Source: Bacteroidetes Order II. bacterium (GTDB taxonomy: Bacteria > Bacteroidota > Rhodothermia > Rhodothermales > UBA2364). Taken from it: 64,000 nt of DNA. The notes under the pieces are model-generated. The model was not told the DNA's origin. It ran no database searches and saw nothing but the letters and a program-made list of their open reading frames with translations. Every line of letters begins with the position of its first letter. Within the stretch, counting starts at the first letter, position 1. Shown piece after piece: positions 53,015 to 61,572 of the stretch. The position numbers were made by a program, and so were the translations under genes. The stretch spans positions 1 to 64,000 of the forward strand of contig JAEUSQ010000063.1 in the NCBI GenBank assembly GCA_016788705.1. Direction: 5' to 3'.

Positions 53015-54586
53015 TCAAAACTGGCTCTCGGCAACGGCTACCCCGAAATGTAAAAACAATACTTTAAACCATTGTTTTGCAGACCTAAGCCGCTCGCGGG
53101 CATCGGCACCATTCATATTCATCGGTCGGGATTGGGCCAAGCGTTCGTAGAGATGCCTGCTTACATGTTGTGCAAAAATGGGATTATTATGGACAATAAT
53201 CGCCATTTCGGCATTTAAACGACGGATTGAACGCGGGTCGAAATTCATCGTCCCAATCCAGGTATCGCGGTTATCTACCAAAATGGTTTTGGCATGGGTG
53301 GTCCAAACGGCATGTTGCGAAAATGTGGAGTCCGGCAATTGGTTCGTCGGGATATTACCATAATAGAGCCATACACCCATTCCATCACGACCCAACTCTT
53401 TGGCCCGCCACTGGGTAAAGGTGTTGGGGGCAAACTCGTTGGTAGAAGCCCGGCTATTGGTCAATAACCGGACTTTCACCCCGCGCCTCATCCATTCTCG
53501 GATCATGCGTTTTTCTGCTTTTTGCGGAATGAAGTACCCATTTTCCAGCCAAACACTATCGCGTGCGGTACGCATAAAAGGATATGCCGCCAAGCCCGTG
53601 ACATTGGCATTCGGATGATGAAAGTCTGGATGGTCAGAAATAAAGGAAAGTGTATCTACAACAAAAACAGGTTCTTGTGCATTTTGTGCGATAGCAATTT
53701 CGAGAACACGGCTACGCAAATACCGATCGCGCTCATTGGGTGTAATGAAGTGATGTGCATACTTTTTCTTCTCGGCATACACTGCCTGCAACGCCAGAAA
53801 ACGGCTCTTGTCGGTCATTCCAGCATCCGTAGGGGGCCAGAAAAGCCCGGTTTCGTCGGTTGAGTCCGGAATCAATGGTTCGCGACTCAGCGTATGTGGA
53901 TTAGGAGGAAGTGGCCATCTGGGTATTTTGACCCGATTACTCTGCCAATACATCTCGAAAACTTCGGCCAGCGCACGTAAGCCGGGGCCTCTGATCCATA
54001 GTTCGCGGTCGTCAAAATTAAACGCATCGCTCATATCAAAATAGTGGTTCCCGATATTGCGCCCGCCCGTAATCGCTTCTTGCTCGGTCATAAACAATTT
54101 ACGATGATTCCGATGGGTGATGTTCCGGAGGTTCCAGCCTGGATTATAATGCCGGACTTCTATCCCATTTTTGATCAGCTCAGAGACGTGGTAATCATCC
54201 AGCATAACCCATACTGGCGGCGGGGAATCTAACAACAAACGGATGCGCACATGGGGGTCTTTTCGCTTTTTCGCAATTAAGGCTTGTGCCACCATTCGCC
54301 CAGCCTCATCGGTATAATAAATAATGTATTCCAGCAAAATAAAACACTGCGCTCGTTCGATCATGTCTAAGCGTAGTTGCATGGCCAATGCCCCTTCATC
54401 CACCAACCGGATGTGGTGCGGCCCCGCCACAATCTGGTATAAAGCCGAGTCGTCTCTGCGAACAAGGGATTCGGCAGGGCAATTGGGGGAACCCTGGCCC
54501 ATGCCGGGCATGGTACAAATCAGCCCCAAAATCAGTCCTACAAGGGTTTTCTGCATGTGCATCGGTGATAGGTGGTTAAACTTCAT
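53015..54586 (-). CDS. Secreted phospholipase D-superfamily (cardiolipin-synthase-like) protein
   Basis: This 523-residue protein has an N-terminal signal (HMQKTLVGLILGLICTMPGM, cleavage near GQGSP) and two HKD-type half-sites. The N-terminal one is NITHRNHRKLFMTEQ, where HxK is intact but the usual Asp is Glu. The C-terminal one is VWTTHAKTILVDNRD, fully canonical. LLEYIIYYTDEAGRMVAQ and the GGRNIGNHYFD pattern fit cardiolipin-synthase-like members. Unlike typical cardiolipin synthases with two N-terminal membrane helices, it is exported. The substrate is uncertain; it may act on envelope phospholipid. ATG 54586 or 54562 could be the start. Confidence 0.85.
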   Translation of the reverse strand: MKFNHLSPMHMQKTLVGLILGLICTMPGMGQGSPNCPAESLVRRDDSALYQIVAGPHHIRLVDEGALAMQLRLDMIERAQCFILLEYIIYYTDEAGRMVAQALIAKKRKDPHVRIRLLLDSPPPVWVMLDDYHVSELIKNGIEVRHYNPGWNLRNITHRNHRKLFMTEQEAITGGRNIGNHYFDMSDAFNFDDRELWIRGPGLRALAEVFEMYWQSNRVKIPRWPLPPNPHTLSREPLIPDSTDETGLFWPPTDAGMTDKSRFLALQAVYAEKKKYAHHFITPNERDRYLRSRVLEIAIAQNAQEPVFVVDTLSFISDHPDFHHPNANVTGLAAYPFMRTARDSVWLENGYFIPQKAEKRMIREWMRRGVKVRLLTNSRASTNEFAPNTFTQWRAKELGRDGMGVWLYYGNIPTNQLPDSTFSQHAVWTTHAKTILVDNRDTWIGTMNFDPRSIRRLNAEMAIIVHNNPIFAQHVSRHLYERLAQSRPMNMNGADARERLRSAKQWFKVLFLHFGVAVAESQF

Positions 54587-54720
54587 AAGATACTCTAATA
54601 AAGAACGATATTGTATGCCGTTCTTGTATCAAAACATCCGATTGGTTTCGTAGGGCGTTTGATACAGCGCCTAATGATTGGCTTGAAGTGCGGAATTTTT
54701 TGCCAGACACTCCGAAAAAA

Positions 54721-54752
54721 TTTGTATCTGTTTTTGCAATAAGCTATATTAC
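54721..54752 (+). promoter_or_regulatory. Possible promoter of the membrane protein gene at 54779
   Basis: TTTG at 54721-54724 is 20 bases upstream of TATATTAC at 54745-54752, some 26 bases before the ATG. It resembles the Bacteroidota -33/-7 arrangement and the box seen upstream of 2701. Confidence 0.3.
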
Positions 54753-54778
54753 ACACTTCTTTAACATATGTAAATGAT

Positions 54779-55363
54779 ATGACTCAGGAATGGATTCCCA
54801 ATCTTCTGACCCTTGCTACGGGTGTTTCTATTGGCCTGCACATGGCCGACTGGGACCACAAGTTGCCTTTATTGGACCATCGTTCTTTCTGGACTCATGG
54901 CATGATTGTGCCGATAACCGTTTGGTGGTTATTGGTTTCGGGGTATAGCATTGCTGATCCGTATTTTGAAGATGCTAAACTAAATGCCGAAGACTGGTCG
55001 CGGTTATTGCGTTTTTTTGGATTGGGCTTTTTTCCTGGATATGCCATCCATATGTGTTTCGATCTGTTTCCGAAAAAATGGCAGGGAGGGGCGCTCATTA
55101 AGTCGCCTTTTGGGGTTTTTCCAATGGCAGGTTCGTTTATTTGGTTGCTTTGTGGGCAAATTGTGGCCAATTATCTGGTATTACGGCTTGTACGGACACC
55201 CGCCGAAGCCTTGCTCCTGGTGGTGGCCAGTGCCTTCTTGTTCCGGTTCTATCGCAAAAAAGAAGACACCCGTTGGCGACCTGTGGCCATGATGGTGGGT
55301 GTACTTGTGTTTTTAATTTGGGTTGAACCGCCTTTTTGGTGGGATCCAATGTGGCTTAGGTAG
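54779..55363 (+). CDS. Predicted membrane-bound metal-dependent hydrolase (DUF457/YdjM-like)
   Basis: This 194-residue protein has about four hydrophobic segments. Near its N-terminus GLHMADWDHKLPLLDHRSFWTHG carries an H..DxDH..HR..TH array, typical of the YdjM/DUF457 family of predicted membrane hydrolases. The C-terminus ends in charged and aromatic residues. The metal ligands appear present. Function unknown. It stands alone, divergent from the phospholipase-like gene. Confidence 0.6.
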   Translation: MTQEWIPNLLTLATGVSIGLHMADWDHKLPLLDHRSFWTHGMIVPITVWWLLVSGYSIADPYFEDAKLNAEDWSRLLRFFGLGFFPGYAIHMCFDLFPKKWQGGALIKSPFGVFPMAGSFIWLLCGQIVANYLVLRLVRTPAEALLLVVASAFLFRFYRKKEDTRWRPVAMMVGVLVFLIWVEPPFWWDPMWLR

Positions 55364-55457
55364 CATCATTCATTTAGGACTCAATCCTTCGATTACTAAT
55401 TGCTTTTCATACGTACATTGCTATGACTGTAATGACGAGCCTTTTCTCAGAATCTGA

Positions 55458-56096
55458 TCAGCGTTCTTGATCTTGGATGCTAGCCCACAGGTTGAAAAAT
55501 GCATCTACCTTATCGAAATCCTTGATTCCGGGCTTTTCTTCGAGGCGGGAAGAAAGGTCTAAGCCAAAGGGCCGGACGGTTTCTGCGGCGTTTTGTGCGT
55601 TTTCGTAGGAAAGCCCACCCGCCAAGAAAAGTGGGAAGTTTTTTGCCAGTTCGCGGGCAATTTCCCAATTAAATACCGCACCAGTACCACCAAACTCCCC
55701 TGCACGGTGTGTATCCAACAAGAAAAAAGCCACTTGCCCTCTATAGGACTCCATTTTTCTTCCAAGGCTTTGTGCTGTATCGTCATCTGATACGCGAAAG
55801 CCCTTGATAACGGGTCGCTGGATTTGGCCGCAGTCTTCTGGCGTTTCGTCGCCGCTAAGTTGGACATAGGTAAAACCTGTTTTTGCTACTTCCCGATTGA
55901 TGGTTTCGGGATCGGTATTGACATAAACCCCCACCGTTTCGGAGCCGCCTATCCAATCCACGATTTCTTTGGCATCGTTCTCCGAGATGAACCGTGGACT
56001 TTTGGGGTAGCGAATAAAGCCGAGGAAATCTGCGCCAGCGGCAGCACAATAGCGGGCGTCGGGCAAATTGGTAAGACCGCAGATTTTGAGTTTCAT
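55458..56096 (-). CDS. trpF: Phosphoribosylanthranilate isomerase TrpF
   Basis: This 212-residue TIM-barrel enzyme performs the Amadori rearrangement in tryptophan synthesis. It starts MKLKICGLTNLPDARYCAAA with the catalytic cysteine in KICG. It has FLGFIRYPKSPRFI, a VQLSGDE motif, LLDTHRAGEFGGTGAVFNWE with the catalytic aspartate in LLDT, and a C-terminal GLDLSSRLEEKPGIKD. Last gene of the trp operon, five bases after trpC. Confidence 0.93.
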   Translation of the reverse strand: MKLKICGLTNLPDARYCAAAGADFLGFIRYPKSPRFISENDAKEIVDWIGGSETVGVYVNTDPETINREVAKTGFTYVQLSGDETPEDCGQIQRPVIKGFRVSDDDTAQSLGRKMESYRGQVAFFLLDTHRAGEFGGTGAVFNWEIARELAKNFPLFLAGGLSYENAQNAAETVRPFGLDLSSRLEEKPGIKDFDKVDAFFNLWASIQDQER

Positions 56097-56101
56097 GGTT
56101 T

Positions 56102-56911
56102 TTAGGCAAGGATTGTGGATTCGAGCAGGGTTTGGGTGTCTTGCAAGAGCTTTCGGAGGGCATCTCCCGGTTGGGTTGCCCTCATAAAGGTTTCGCCAAT
56201 TAGTACCGCATCTATTCCATTTTGGCGCAAATAAGCCAAGTCTTGTGGGGTACGGAGGCCGCTTTCCGCAACACGAACAATTGGTGCGGGTACTTGGGCA
56301 AAAACCCGCAGGCTTTGGTCTAAGTCCACTGAAAAATCGTGTAGATTTCGGTTGTTTACGCCCACCACCTTCACTTGATCTAAATCCAATTTATCCAATT
56401 CGGAAGGATCATGTACTTCTACTAGGCAAGAAAGGCCCAATTCGTCCGCCAATTGGTGTAAGTCGAAAAGCAAAGCTTTGTCTAACACGGCAGCAATCAA
56501 TAAAATGGCATCCGCCCCCCAAGCTCGTGCTTCATAGACCTGATACGGATCTACCATAAAGTCTTTACGGAGGAGGGGTAAATCTACCGTCCGGCGGACA
56601 TGCTTCAGGTATTCCGGCGAACCAAGAAAATATTTAGGCTCCGTCAGTACCGATAGGGCGTGTGCGCCCCCATGTTTGTAGGACAATGCCAATTCTTGAA
56701 CCGGAAACTCGGCGCGGATCAATCCTTTGGAAGGCGAGGCTTTTTTAATTTCCGCAATCACGGTGAGGTCAGGCTTTCGTAAGGCATATGCCAAAGAAAG
56801 GGTAGGCGCCCTAAAGTGCGAACTTCGTTCTAAATCATCCACTGGAATCCGCTGCTTCCGTTCGCCCACCAACAGACGGGTATCTTCAATAATACGGTTT
56901 AGGATGCTCAT
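56102..56911 (-). CDS. trpC: Indole-3-glycerol-phosphate synthase TrpC
   Basis: This 269-residue TIM-barrel enzyme closes the indole ring in tryptophan synthesis. Catalytic and binding signatures are VIAEIKKASPSKGLI, LSVLTEPKYFLGS, LPLLRKDFMVDPYQVYEARA, VGVNNRNLHDFSVDL and VRVAESGLRTPQDL. The start is ATG 56911, four bases after the trpD stop; an upstream frame overlapping trpD is not needed. In many bacteria trpC and trpF are fused; here they are separate genes. Confidence 0.93.
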   Translation of the reverse strand: MSILNRIIEDTRLLVGERKQRIPVDDLERSSHFRAPTLSLAYALRKPDLTVIAEIKKASPSKGLIRAEFPVQELALSYKHGGAHALSVLTEPKYFLGSPEYLKHVRRTVDLPLLRKDFMVDPYQVYEARAWGADAILLIAAVLDKALLFDLHQLADELGLSCLVEVHDPSELDKLDLDQVKVVGVNNRNLHDFSVDLDQSLRVFAQVPAPIVRVAESGLRTPQDLAYLRQNGIDAVLIGETFMRATQPGDALRKLLQDTQTLLESTILA

Positions 56912-56915
56912 GAAA

Positions 56916-57938
56916 TCAGTCAGGGTTAACGAGGTGGGAGGCACGGATGAGGGCGCTCAACTTCGCTTGTGCAGCCCCACTGTCTATGCTGGTTTTGGCC
57001 GCGACAAAGGCCTGTTCCAGATCGCCCACTTGTCCAGAGACGAAGAGAGCATATGCCGCATTCAATAGTACAATTTCGCGATGTGGTCCTTTTTCGCCAG
57101 ATAAGATCGCTTTCAGAATCCGGGCATTTTCGGTTGCATTGCCGCCTTTGAGTTGTACAGGATCTACCCGTCGAAGGCCAAACTGCTCTGGGATAACGGT
57201 TTTGTGCCATAGGTTTTGCTTGGTCGTGTACCCAAAAACATCTGTTGCCGTAGAAGTCGAAAATTCGTCTAAGCCATCGTGTGCATGAACGGCTATAACG
57301 TTTTCACTTCCCAATCTCGCCAAAATTTCGGTCATGGTATGGGCTACTTCTTTGCTGAATGCCCCCACCAATTGCCGCTTTACCCGTGCTGGATTACAAA
57401 GCGGACCTAAAATATTGAAAAATGTCCGAACGCCCAGTGCCCTCCGCACAGGCATGACGTGCCTTAGAGCGGGATGGAACAACGGGGCAAAGATGAACGC
57501 AATTCCCACTTCGTCTAAACAAACCTCCACGGCTTCTTTGCCCAACTCGGACTTCACGCCTAATGCCTCCAATACATCTGCCGAACCAGACTGGGAGGAA
57601 ACCGACCGATTGCCGTGTTTGGCTACGGTCACACCAGCCCCTGCGCAAACAAATGCAACCGTGGTCGAGACATTAAACGTGCCACTTCGGTCGCCGCCCG
57701 TACCGCAAACGTCTATCGTATTCGGATCGTTTACCTGTACGGGTATCGCATATTCACGCATCACATGGGTAAAGCCTGTCAATTCCTCGATGGTTTCGCC
57801 CCGGCTTCGGAGCCCCAATAAAAAGGCGGCTGTTTCGATTTCGGTGGTTTCGCCCCGCATCAACAAGTGCATGGCATCCTCGGCCTCGTGTCGGCTTAGG
57901 GCTTGGCCCTCGGAAATGGCCGTGAGAAATGGTCTCAT
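56916..57938 (-). CDS. trpD: Anthranilate phosphoribosyltransferase TrpD
   Basis: This 340-residue enzyme joins anthranilate to PRPP. CGTGGDRSGTFNVSTTVAFV and VTVAKHGNRSVSSQSGSADVLEALGV are the PRPP and anthranilate-binding signatures. RTFFNILGPLCNPARVKRQL and HAHDGLDEFS follow as expected. Length and motif order are normal. It lies between two small lipoprotein genes (upstream) and trpC (downstream), all on one transcript by spacing. Confidence 0.95.
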   Translation of the reverse strand: MRPFLTAISEGQALSRHEAEDAMHLLMRGETTEIETAAFLLGLRSRGETIEELTGFTHVMREYAIPVQVNDPNTIDVCGTGGDRSGTFNVSTTVAFVCAGAGVTVAKHGNRSVSSQSGSADVLEALGVKSELGKEAVEVCLDEVGIAFIFAPLFHPALRHVMPVRRALGVRTFFNILGPLCNPARVKRQLVGAFSKEVAHTMTEILARLGSENVIAVHAHDGLDEFSTSTATDVFGYTTKQNLWHKTVIPEQFGLRRVDPVQLKGGNATENARILKAILSGEKGPHREIVLLNAAYALFVSGQVGDLEQAFVAAKTSIDSGAAQAKLSALIRASHLVNPD

Positions 57939-57957
57939 ATAAAAGTAGGTCTTAAGG

Positions 57958-58368
57958 TTATTTTTCCGGATTCCGATGGGCTGGCCGGACCATTCTTACG
58001 TCCTCTAAATCCAATTGGAATGGGCAATCAACATGTTTACAAAATTGTCCTTTTGAGGATATTTTACCACGAACAATTACCTCCATCCACATCCCAGAAG
58101 CCTCTAGGATGTCTTCGCGGTTGGTTCCATATAGGTGCTTCAACGAGTCTTTGGAGGCAGTAAACACGCGAATGCGTGCCATTGTAAACCCCCCATCTCC
58201 GGCTAAAGACCAACGTTCTTCTGGAAATGGTGCAGGGATGAAGTAGCTGAACATTTTGCTGTTATACCAACCGCGTACCGTAATCGTTTGACCGGGGCGC
58301 GGATGAAACGAGCAAGACACCTCCCAAAGGGCAAGCAGTAAGAGAGGTAATTGTCGGGCTATGGCCAT
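57958..58368 (-). CDS. Lipoprotein embedded in the trp operon (second)
   Basis: This 136-residue protein has a hydrophobic leader MAIARQLPLLLLALWEVSC with a possible lipobox cysteine at 19. A beta-rich part with ITVRGWYNSKMFSYFIPAPF and ASGMWMEVIVRGKISSKG follows, then CKHVDCPFQLDLEDVRMVRP, reminiscent of a small OB-fold-type envelope protein. It overlaps the preceding lipoprotein by ten bases and precedes trpD by 19 bases. Both lipoproteins share the unit SYFIP..FP.ERW. No family is recognised, and a role in tryptophan synthesis is unlikely. Confidence 0.8.
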   Translation of the reverse strand: MAIARQLPLLLLALWEVSCSFHPRPGQTITVRGWYNSKMFSYFIPAPFPEERWSLAGDGGFTMARIRVFTASKDSLKHLYGTNREDILEASGMWMEVIVRGKISSKGQFCKHVDCPFQLDLEDVRMVRPAHRNPEK

Positions 58369-58802
58369 TTTTCGTGCTTTTTAGGGAAAACAAGGCGAGT
58401 CATTTTAAAAGGCTTTCCTGTAAATACCCGATCGAACGTGTTTTGCGGACCAAACCCGCCCTCTTGTTTGTGGCCCGGCATACCCCGATACGTTATTTCT
58501 AAAAACCCGCCGGAAAATCCGAGCATCATTAGGTCTTCAGCTGCCCGTTGGGGGTTCTCTTCTCGCATGGCCTGTACCTCTGGCAGGATACTGGTCTCCA
58601 CCAATTGGCGATACCGTTGTTTAAAGGTGTCAGATGTTGGTGCTTCAGTCATCCAACGCTCATCAGGAAAGTCCTTGGGGATAAAATAAGACGGATACCC
58701 GCCGCCATAATATCCCTCATAGGCTCCATAACGTCCTGACGGATCGCCACCGCATCCAAAAAAGCTGGTGAATCCGAAAATGGTAACCCAAATCAATCTC
58801 AT
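58359..58802 (-). CDS. Lipoprotein embedded in the trp operon (first)
   Basis: This 147-residue protein starts MRLIWVTIFGFTSFFGC with a lipobox cysteine at 17. A glycine/tyrosine-rich stretch (YGAYEGYYGGGYPSYFIPKD) and a helical region (DTFKQRYRQLVETS) follow, then a C-terminal beta part ending in basic residues. Its ATG overlaps the trpG stop by four bases (ATGA), so translation is coupled to trpG. It shares SYFIPKDFPDERW with the next gene, suggesting a common origin. Function unknown. Confidence 0.8.
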   Translation of the reverse strand: MRLIWVTIFGFTSFFGCGGDPSGRYGAYEGYYGGGYPSYFIPKDFPDERWMTEAPTSDTFKQRYRQLVETSILPEVQAMREENPQRAAEDLMMLGFSGGFLEITYRGMPGHKQEGGFGPQNTFDRVFTGKPFKMTRLVFPKKHEKWP

Positions 58803-59383
58803 ACGGTTCTCAGTATGCGTTCTACCCAATTTTTAATAATTTTACCGCCGCCCGATTGCAGCGTGAGGATGCTTTCAGGATGAAACTGAACGCCTTCTAC
58901 CGGGTGCATTTTGTGACGCAGGCCCATAATGGTGCCGTCTTCCACCCATGCGGTTACTTCCAAAGCGTTCGGTAATGATCCTCTATCTACCGCCAACGAG
59001 TGATAACGGGTGGCTGTAAGTGGATTTGGAACGTCCTGGAAAACGCCCGCATTTTGGTGAAAAACCGGACTTGTTTTGCCGTGCATGAGAGTTTTCGCGT
59101 ATGTCACCGTTCCGCCATACGCCTGCCCAATTGCCTGGTGGCCCAAACAAATACCCAACATCGGAATTTCTGCACCCAAAGAGTGGATCAATTCTGGCAT
59201 AACCCCCGCCTCTTCCGGGCGTCCTGGTCCGGGCGAGAGCAGTATTCCCGCAGGTCGAAAGGCCCGAATCTCTGCCAATGTCCATTCATCGTTTCGGATT
59301 ACTTCTACGTCTGGAGTAATGGCGCCTACTAGATGCACCAAGTTATAGGTAAAACTATCGTAGTTGTCAATAAACAAAATCAT
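58799..59383 (-). CDS. trpG: Anthranilate synthase glutamine amidotransferase subunit TrpG
   Basis: This 194-residue class I glutamine amidotransferase releases ammonia for anthranilate or aminodeoxychorismate synthase. It has ILFIDNYDSFTYNLVHLVG, ILLSPGPGRPEEAG, the nucleophile cysteine in MLGICLGHQAIGQAYGG, and the His-Glu pair in VEGVQFHPESILTLQ. It may serve both TrpE and PabB. trpE is not in the window. ATG 59383 is the family start, preferred over the longer upstream frame. First gene of the trp operon. Confidence 0.93.
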   Translation of the reverse strand: MILFIDNYDSFTYNLVHLVGAITPDVEVIRNDEWTLAEIRAFRPAGILLSPGPGRPEEAGVMPELIHSLGAEIPMLGICLGHQAIGQAYGGTVTYAKTLMHGKTSPVFHQNAGVFQDVPNPLTATRYHSLAVDRGSLPNALEVTAWVEDGTIMGLRHKMHPVEGVQFHPESILTLQSGGGKIIKNWVERILRTV

Positions 59384-59604
59384 ACATATAGGTCGGTTTA
59401 AGATGCGATAACCCAATGCCAAACTACAACACAGAACCGCTTCCGTTTTATAATTCGGTATGGACTTTGGGAGGAATAAACGCCCTGGTATTCTTGTATG
59501 CGTGTTTTTAGTTTAATAGGTCTTATGAGGTGCGGAGGATGGTTTTGGGCATCCTGTATTTACGATGTCCCAAGCCCTATAAGCTAATCTCTTTAAAATC
59601 GTGT

Positions 59605-60231
59605 TTAGTCCATTATCCCCTTACCTTCGAGAATTTTATGAATGTATTTATCAATTCTTGCTTCGCGGGTTTTGGTTTGTTTGGGAGCCGAAAAATGAAT
59701 GAGATAGCCCCGTTGTCGCCCTGGCGTTAGGGCACGGAAAGCTACCTCCAAGTCCGGAAATGCCTGAAATCGGTTGATTAATTCTTCCGGGAGGTCATAT
59801 GCCTCAATGGATTTTAATGGTACACTTAGATTTGCTTTTTCTACCCCGATGGCCTCATAAAGATAGGCTTTTAGTATGTTCTCTTGTGCCAAAATTTGTT
59901 GTGTATGCGTGAACCGGATAATGCGGGCTGCCTGTGATTGATCGCCAGGCTTTTGTAAAAGCCCGGCTTCGTCGCGCAAGAGCGCCCCTTTAAAAAAACT
60001 CAACACGCAGCACTCTTTGAGGGCACTGATGAGGACAATGTTTTTCCCTTCATGGGTATAACAAGGGACGCCCCACTTACGCGTTTCGGCTAAACCACAA
60101 TGGCGCACGATGGTACGTAATAGGGCCAACTCGTGCGGCCACTTATGGACTTTGCATTCGGGCGTAGCCGCCAGAGGGCATCGGCCGCACCCTTCTTCAA
60201 AGTAGAGGTCAACTTGGGGGTTGCTGTACAT
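59605..60231 (-). CDS. YdeI/DUF1801 family protein
   Basis: This 208-residue protein opens with a Cys-rich YFEEGCGRCPLAATPECKVHKW segment, then LLRTIVRHCGLAETRKWGVPCY, FFKGALLRDEAGLLQKPG and QAARIIRFTH. A C-terminal helix-rich part with FRALTPGRQRGYLIHFSAPKQ follows, as in YdeI/OmpD-associated proteins. The family has DUF1801 as core; its biochemical role is not established. Stand-alone gene upstream of the redox cassette, with a 305-base gap between them. Confidence 0.85.
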   Translation of the reverse strand: MYSNPQVDLYFEEGCGRCPLAATPECKVHKWPHELALLRTIVRHCGLAETRKWGVPCYTHEGKNIVLISALKECCVLSFFKGALLRDEAGLLQKPGDQSQAARIIRFTHTQQILAQENILKAYLYEAIGVEKANLSVPLKSIEAYDLPEELINRFQAFPDLEVAFRALTPGRQRGYLIHFSAPKQTKTREARIDKYIHKILEGKGIMD

Positions 60232-60536
60232 GGGTGACTTTAATTAAAGTGGGCAAAGGTGGTGAATCCGAAGAATTTATAGATTAACGTTTGTCATCCC
60301 AACAACAGGCGGAGAAAAGGTTGTCGTAATGGGGTGGCTATTTCATCGTCTAATTATGAACGTTCTACAAAGTGGTGACAGTGGTTATCAAGAATGGTTC
60401 CTGAAAGCCGAAAATAAGCCTTATTACCAGACGGAAGAAATGGTTTGTAGGCTTTTCTGAAAAAAAAAAGATACACAAAATAACCTAAAAGTGCTATGTT
60501 ATGACCTAAAATATGATAGCTATTAAGTATGGTTAT
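60232..60536. other. Intergenic region between YdeI gene and redox cassette
   Basis: These 305 bases contain no convincing ORF. ACCTAAAA occurs twice in direct orientation near 60480-60515, and a poly-A run is nearby. I see no RNA gene or clear terminator. Confidence 0.4.
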
Positions 60537-61499
60537 TTAGTGTCCAATTTTGGTCAGTACCCACGTTTTTTGGACTGGGTCGTATCGAAAGGTATAAGGC
60601 GTTTCTTGGCGTTCGGAGGGGGCAATGAGGTTAAAGTAAAACTCCACGCCGCTAATTGTAATATCCCCGTTTTCGGCGATGCGAATTTTCCGTGCGCGGT
60701 CATCTCCTCGTGTGCCAATGCCCTCCAAGGAGAGTACAAACTCCGGCTTCCCGACAAACTTCCCATCCGATGCCAACTCCACCATATAAATTTCTGGCGT
60801 TCGGGCTTCACCATAGATCATCCGTTTTTTGCCTTCAAAGGTGAATACCCCGACGCCAAAGGCGTCCACATCCGGTATTACATCTAGAATAGTGGGTTTT
60901 TCTCCTGTCTGTATGGCATATATCCTTCCGCGCTCGTTTGTGCGATCCGAGCCTTGTACCGAACTGGCATAGATGATACCGATTTCGCAATCATAACCCA
61001 TGCCGAGTACGCCATATGGATTTTGTTCATTGGGTTTATAAATAGTCGGAAGGGTGAAGTACGGCTTTAATTCTGCCGAGTTGGGATCCACCCGATATAG
61101 CATATTTTGCTTGGATGGCTTATTGCGGTAGAGGTTGACAAATGGCAAAGGTGCAAGAAAAATATTCCCGCGTGGGTCTATAACCATCGGGCCAAAATAT
61201 CCGGCGGTCTTCCAAGAAGGATGCTGATAGATGTTAGGTTTCTGTTTTGGATTGGGAGGCGTCGGTGCGTTTGGCAGGTTCACTTCGGTATAAATCAATC
61301 CTACGTACTGCATATTGGAGGTACTGAAGGCCGAACGTAGTGGATCTATGCTGGTACTTCGGGTGAAAGCAGGCGAGCGCCGACAATCCGGTTGCCCTTT
61401 TGCCAGAGAAGCGGTTGGTTGTGTTCCTTGTGCAAGCAAGGGTGTTATGGTGGCAATCATCCCCACAATTCCGAGTAGGCTATTCAGCAGATGCTTCAT
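60537..61499 (-). CDS. Secreted propeller-like protein of the redox cassette
   Basis: This 320-residue protein has a signal MKHLLNSLLGIVGMIATITP (cleavage near LLAQGT) and repeats of strand-turn units such as MVIDPRGNIFLAPLPFVN, GMGYDCEIGIIYASSVQG, RGRIYAIQTGEKPTIL and VGVFTFEGKKRMIYG. This resembles an extracytoplasmic beta-propeller. No recognised family, no metal-ligand pattern obvious. It is 73 bases downstream of the amine-oxidase-like gene and should be co-transcribed with it and with the di-heme gene. Confidence 0.7.
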   Translation of the reverse strand: MKHLLNSLLGIVGMIATITPLLAQGTQPTASLAKGQPDCRRSPAFTRSTSIDPLRSAFSTSNMQYVGLIYTEVNLPNAPTPPNPKQKPNIYQHPSWKTAGYFGPMVIDPRGNIFLAPLPFVNLYRNKPSKQNMLYRVDPNSAELKPYFTLPTIYKPNEQNPYGVLGMGYDCEIGIIYASSVQGSDRTNERGRIYAIQTGEKPTILDVIPDVDAFGVGVFTFEGKKRMIYGEARTPEIYMVELASDGKFVGKPEFVLSLEGIGTRGDDRARKIRIAENGDITISGVEFYFNLIAPSERQETPYTFRYDPVQKTWVLTKIGH

Positions 61500-61572
61500 G
61501 GTGTAAGGGTATATATTTATTGCAGATGGATTACTTTTTTGTATGGTTTGGGACGTAAGTCGTTTTTTATGG

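Noticed and set aside
52870-53067. 65-codon ORF (MRCLFCQDMSVRAK...) right after yifB
   Set aside because: It has no homologue that I recognise and its end overlaps the phospholipase-like gene on the other strand; too weak to call.
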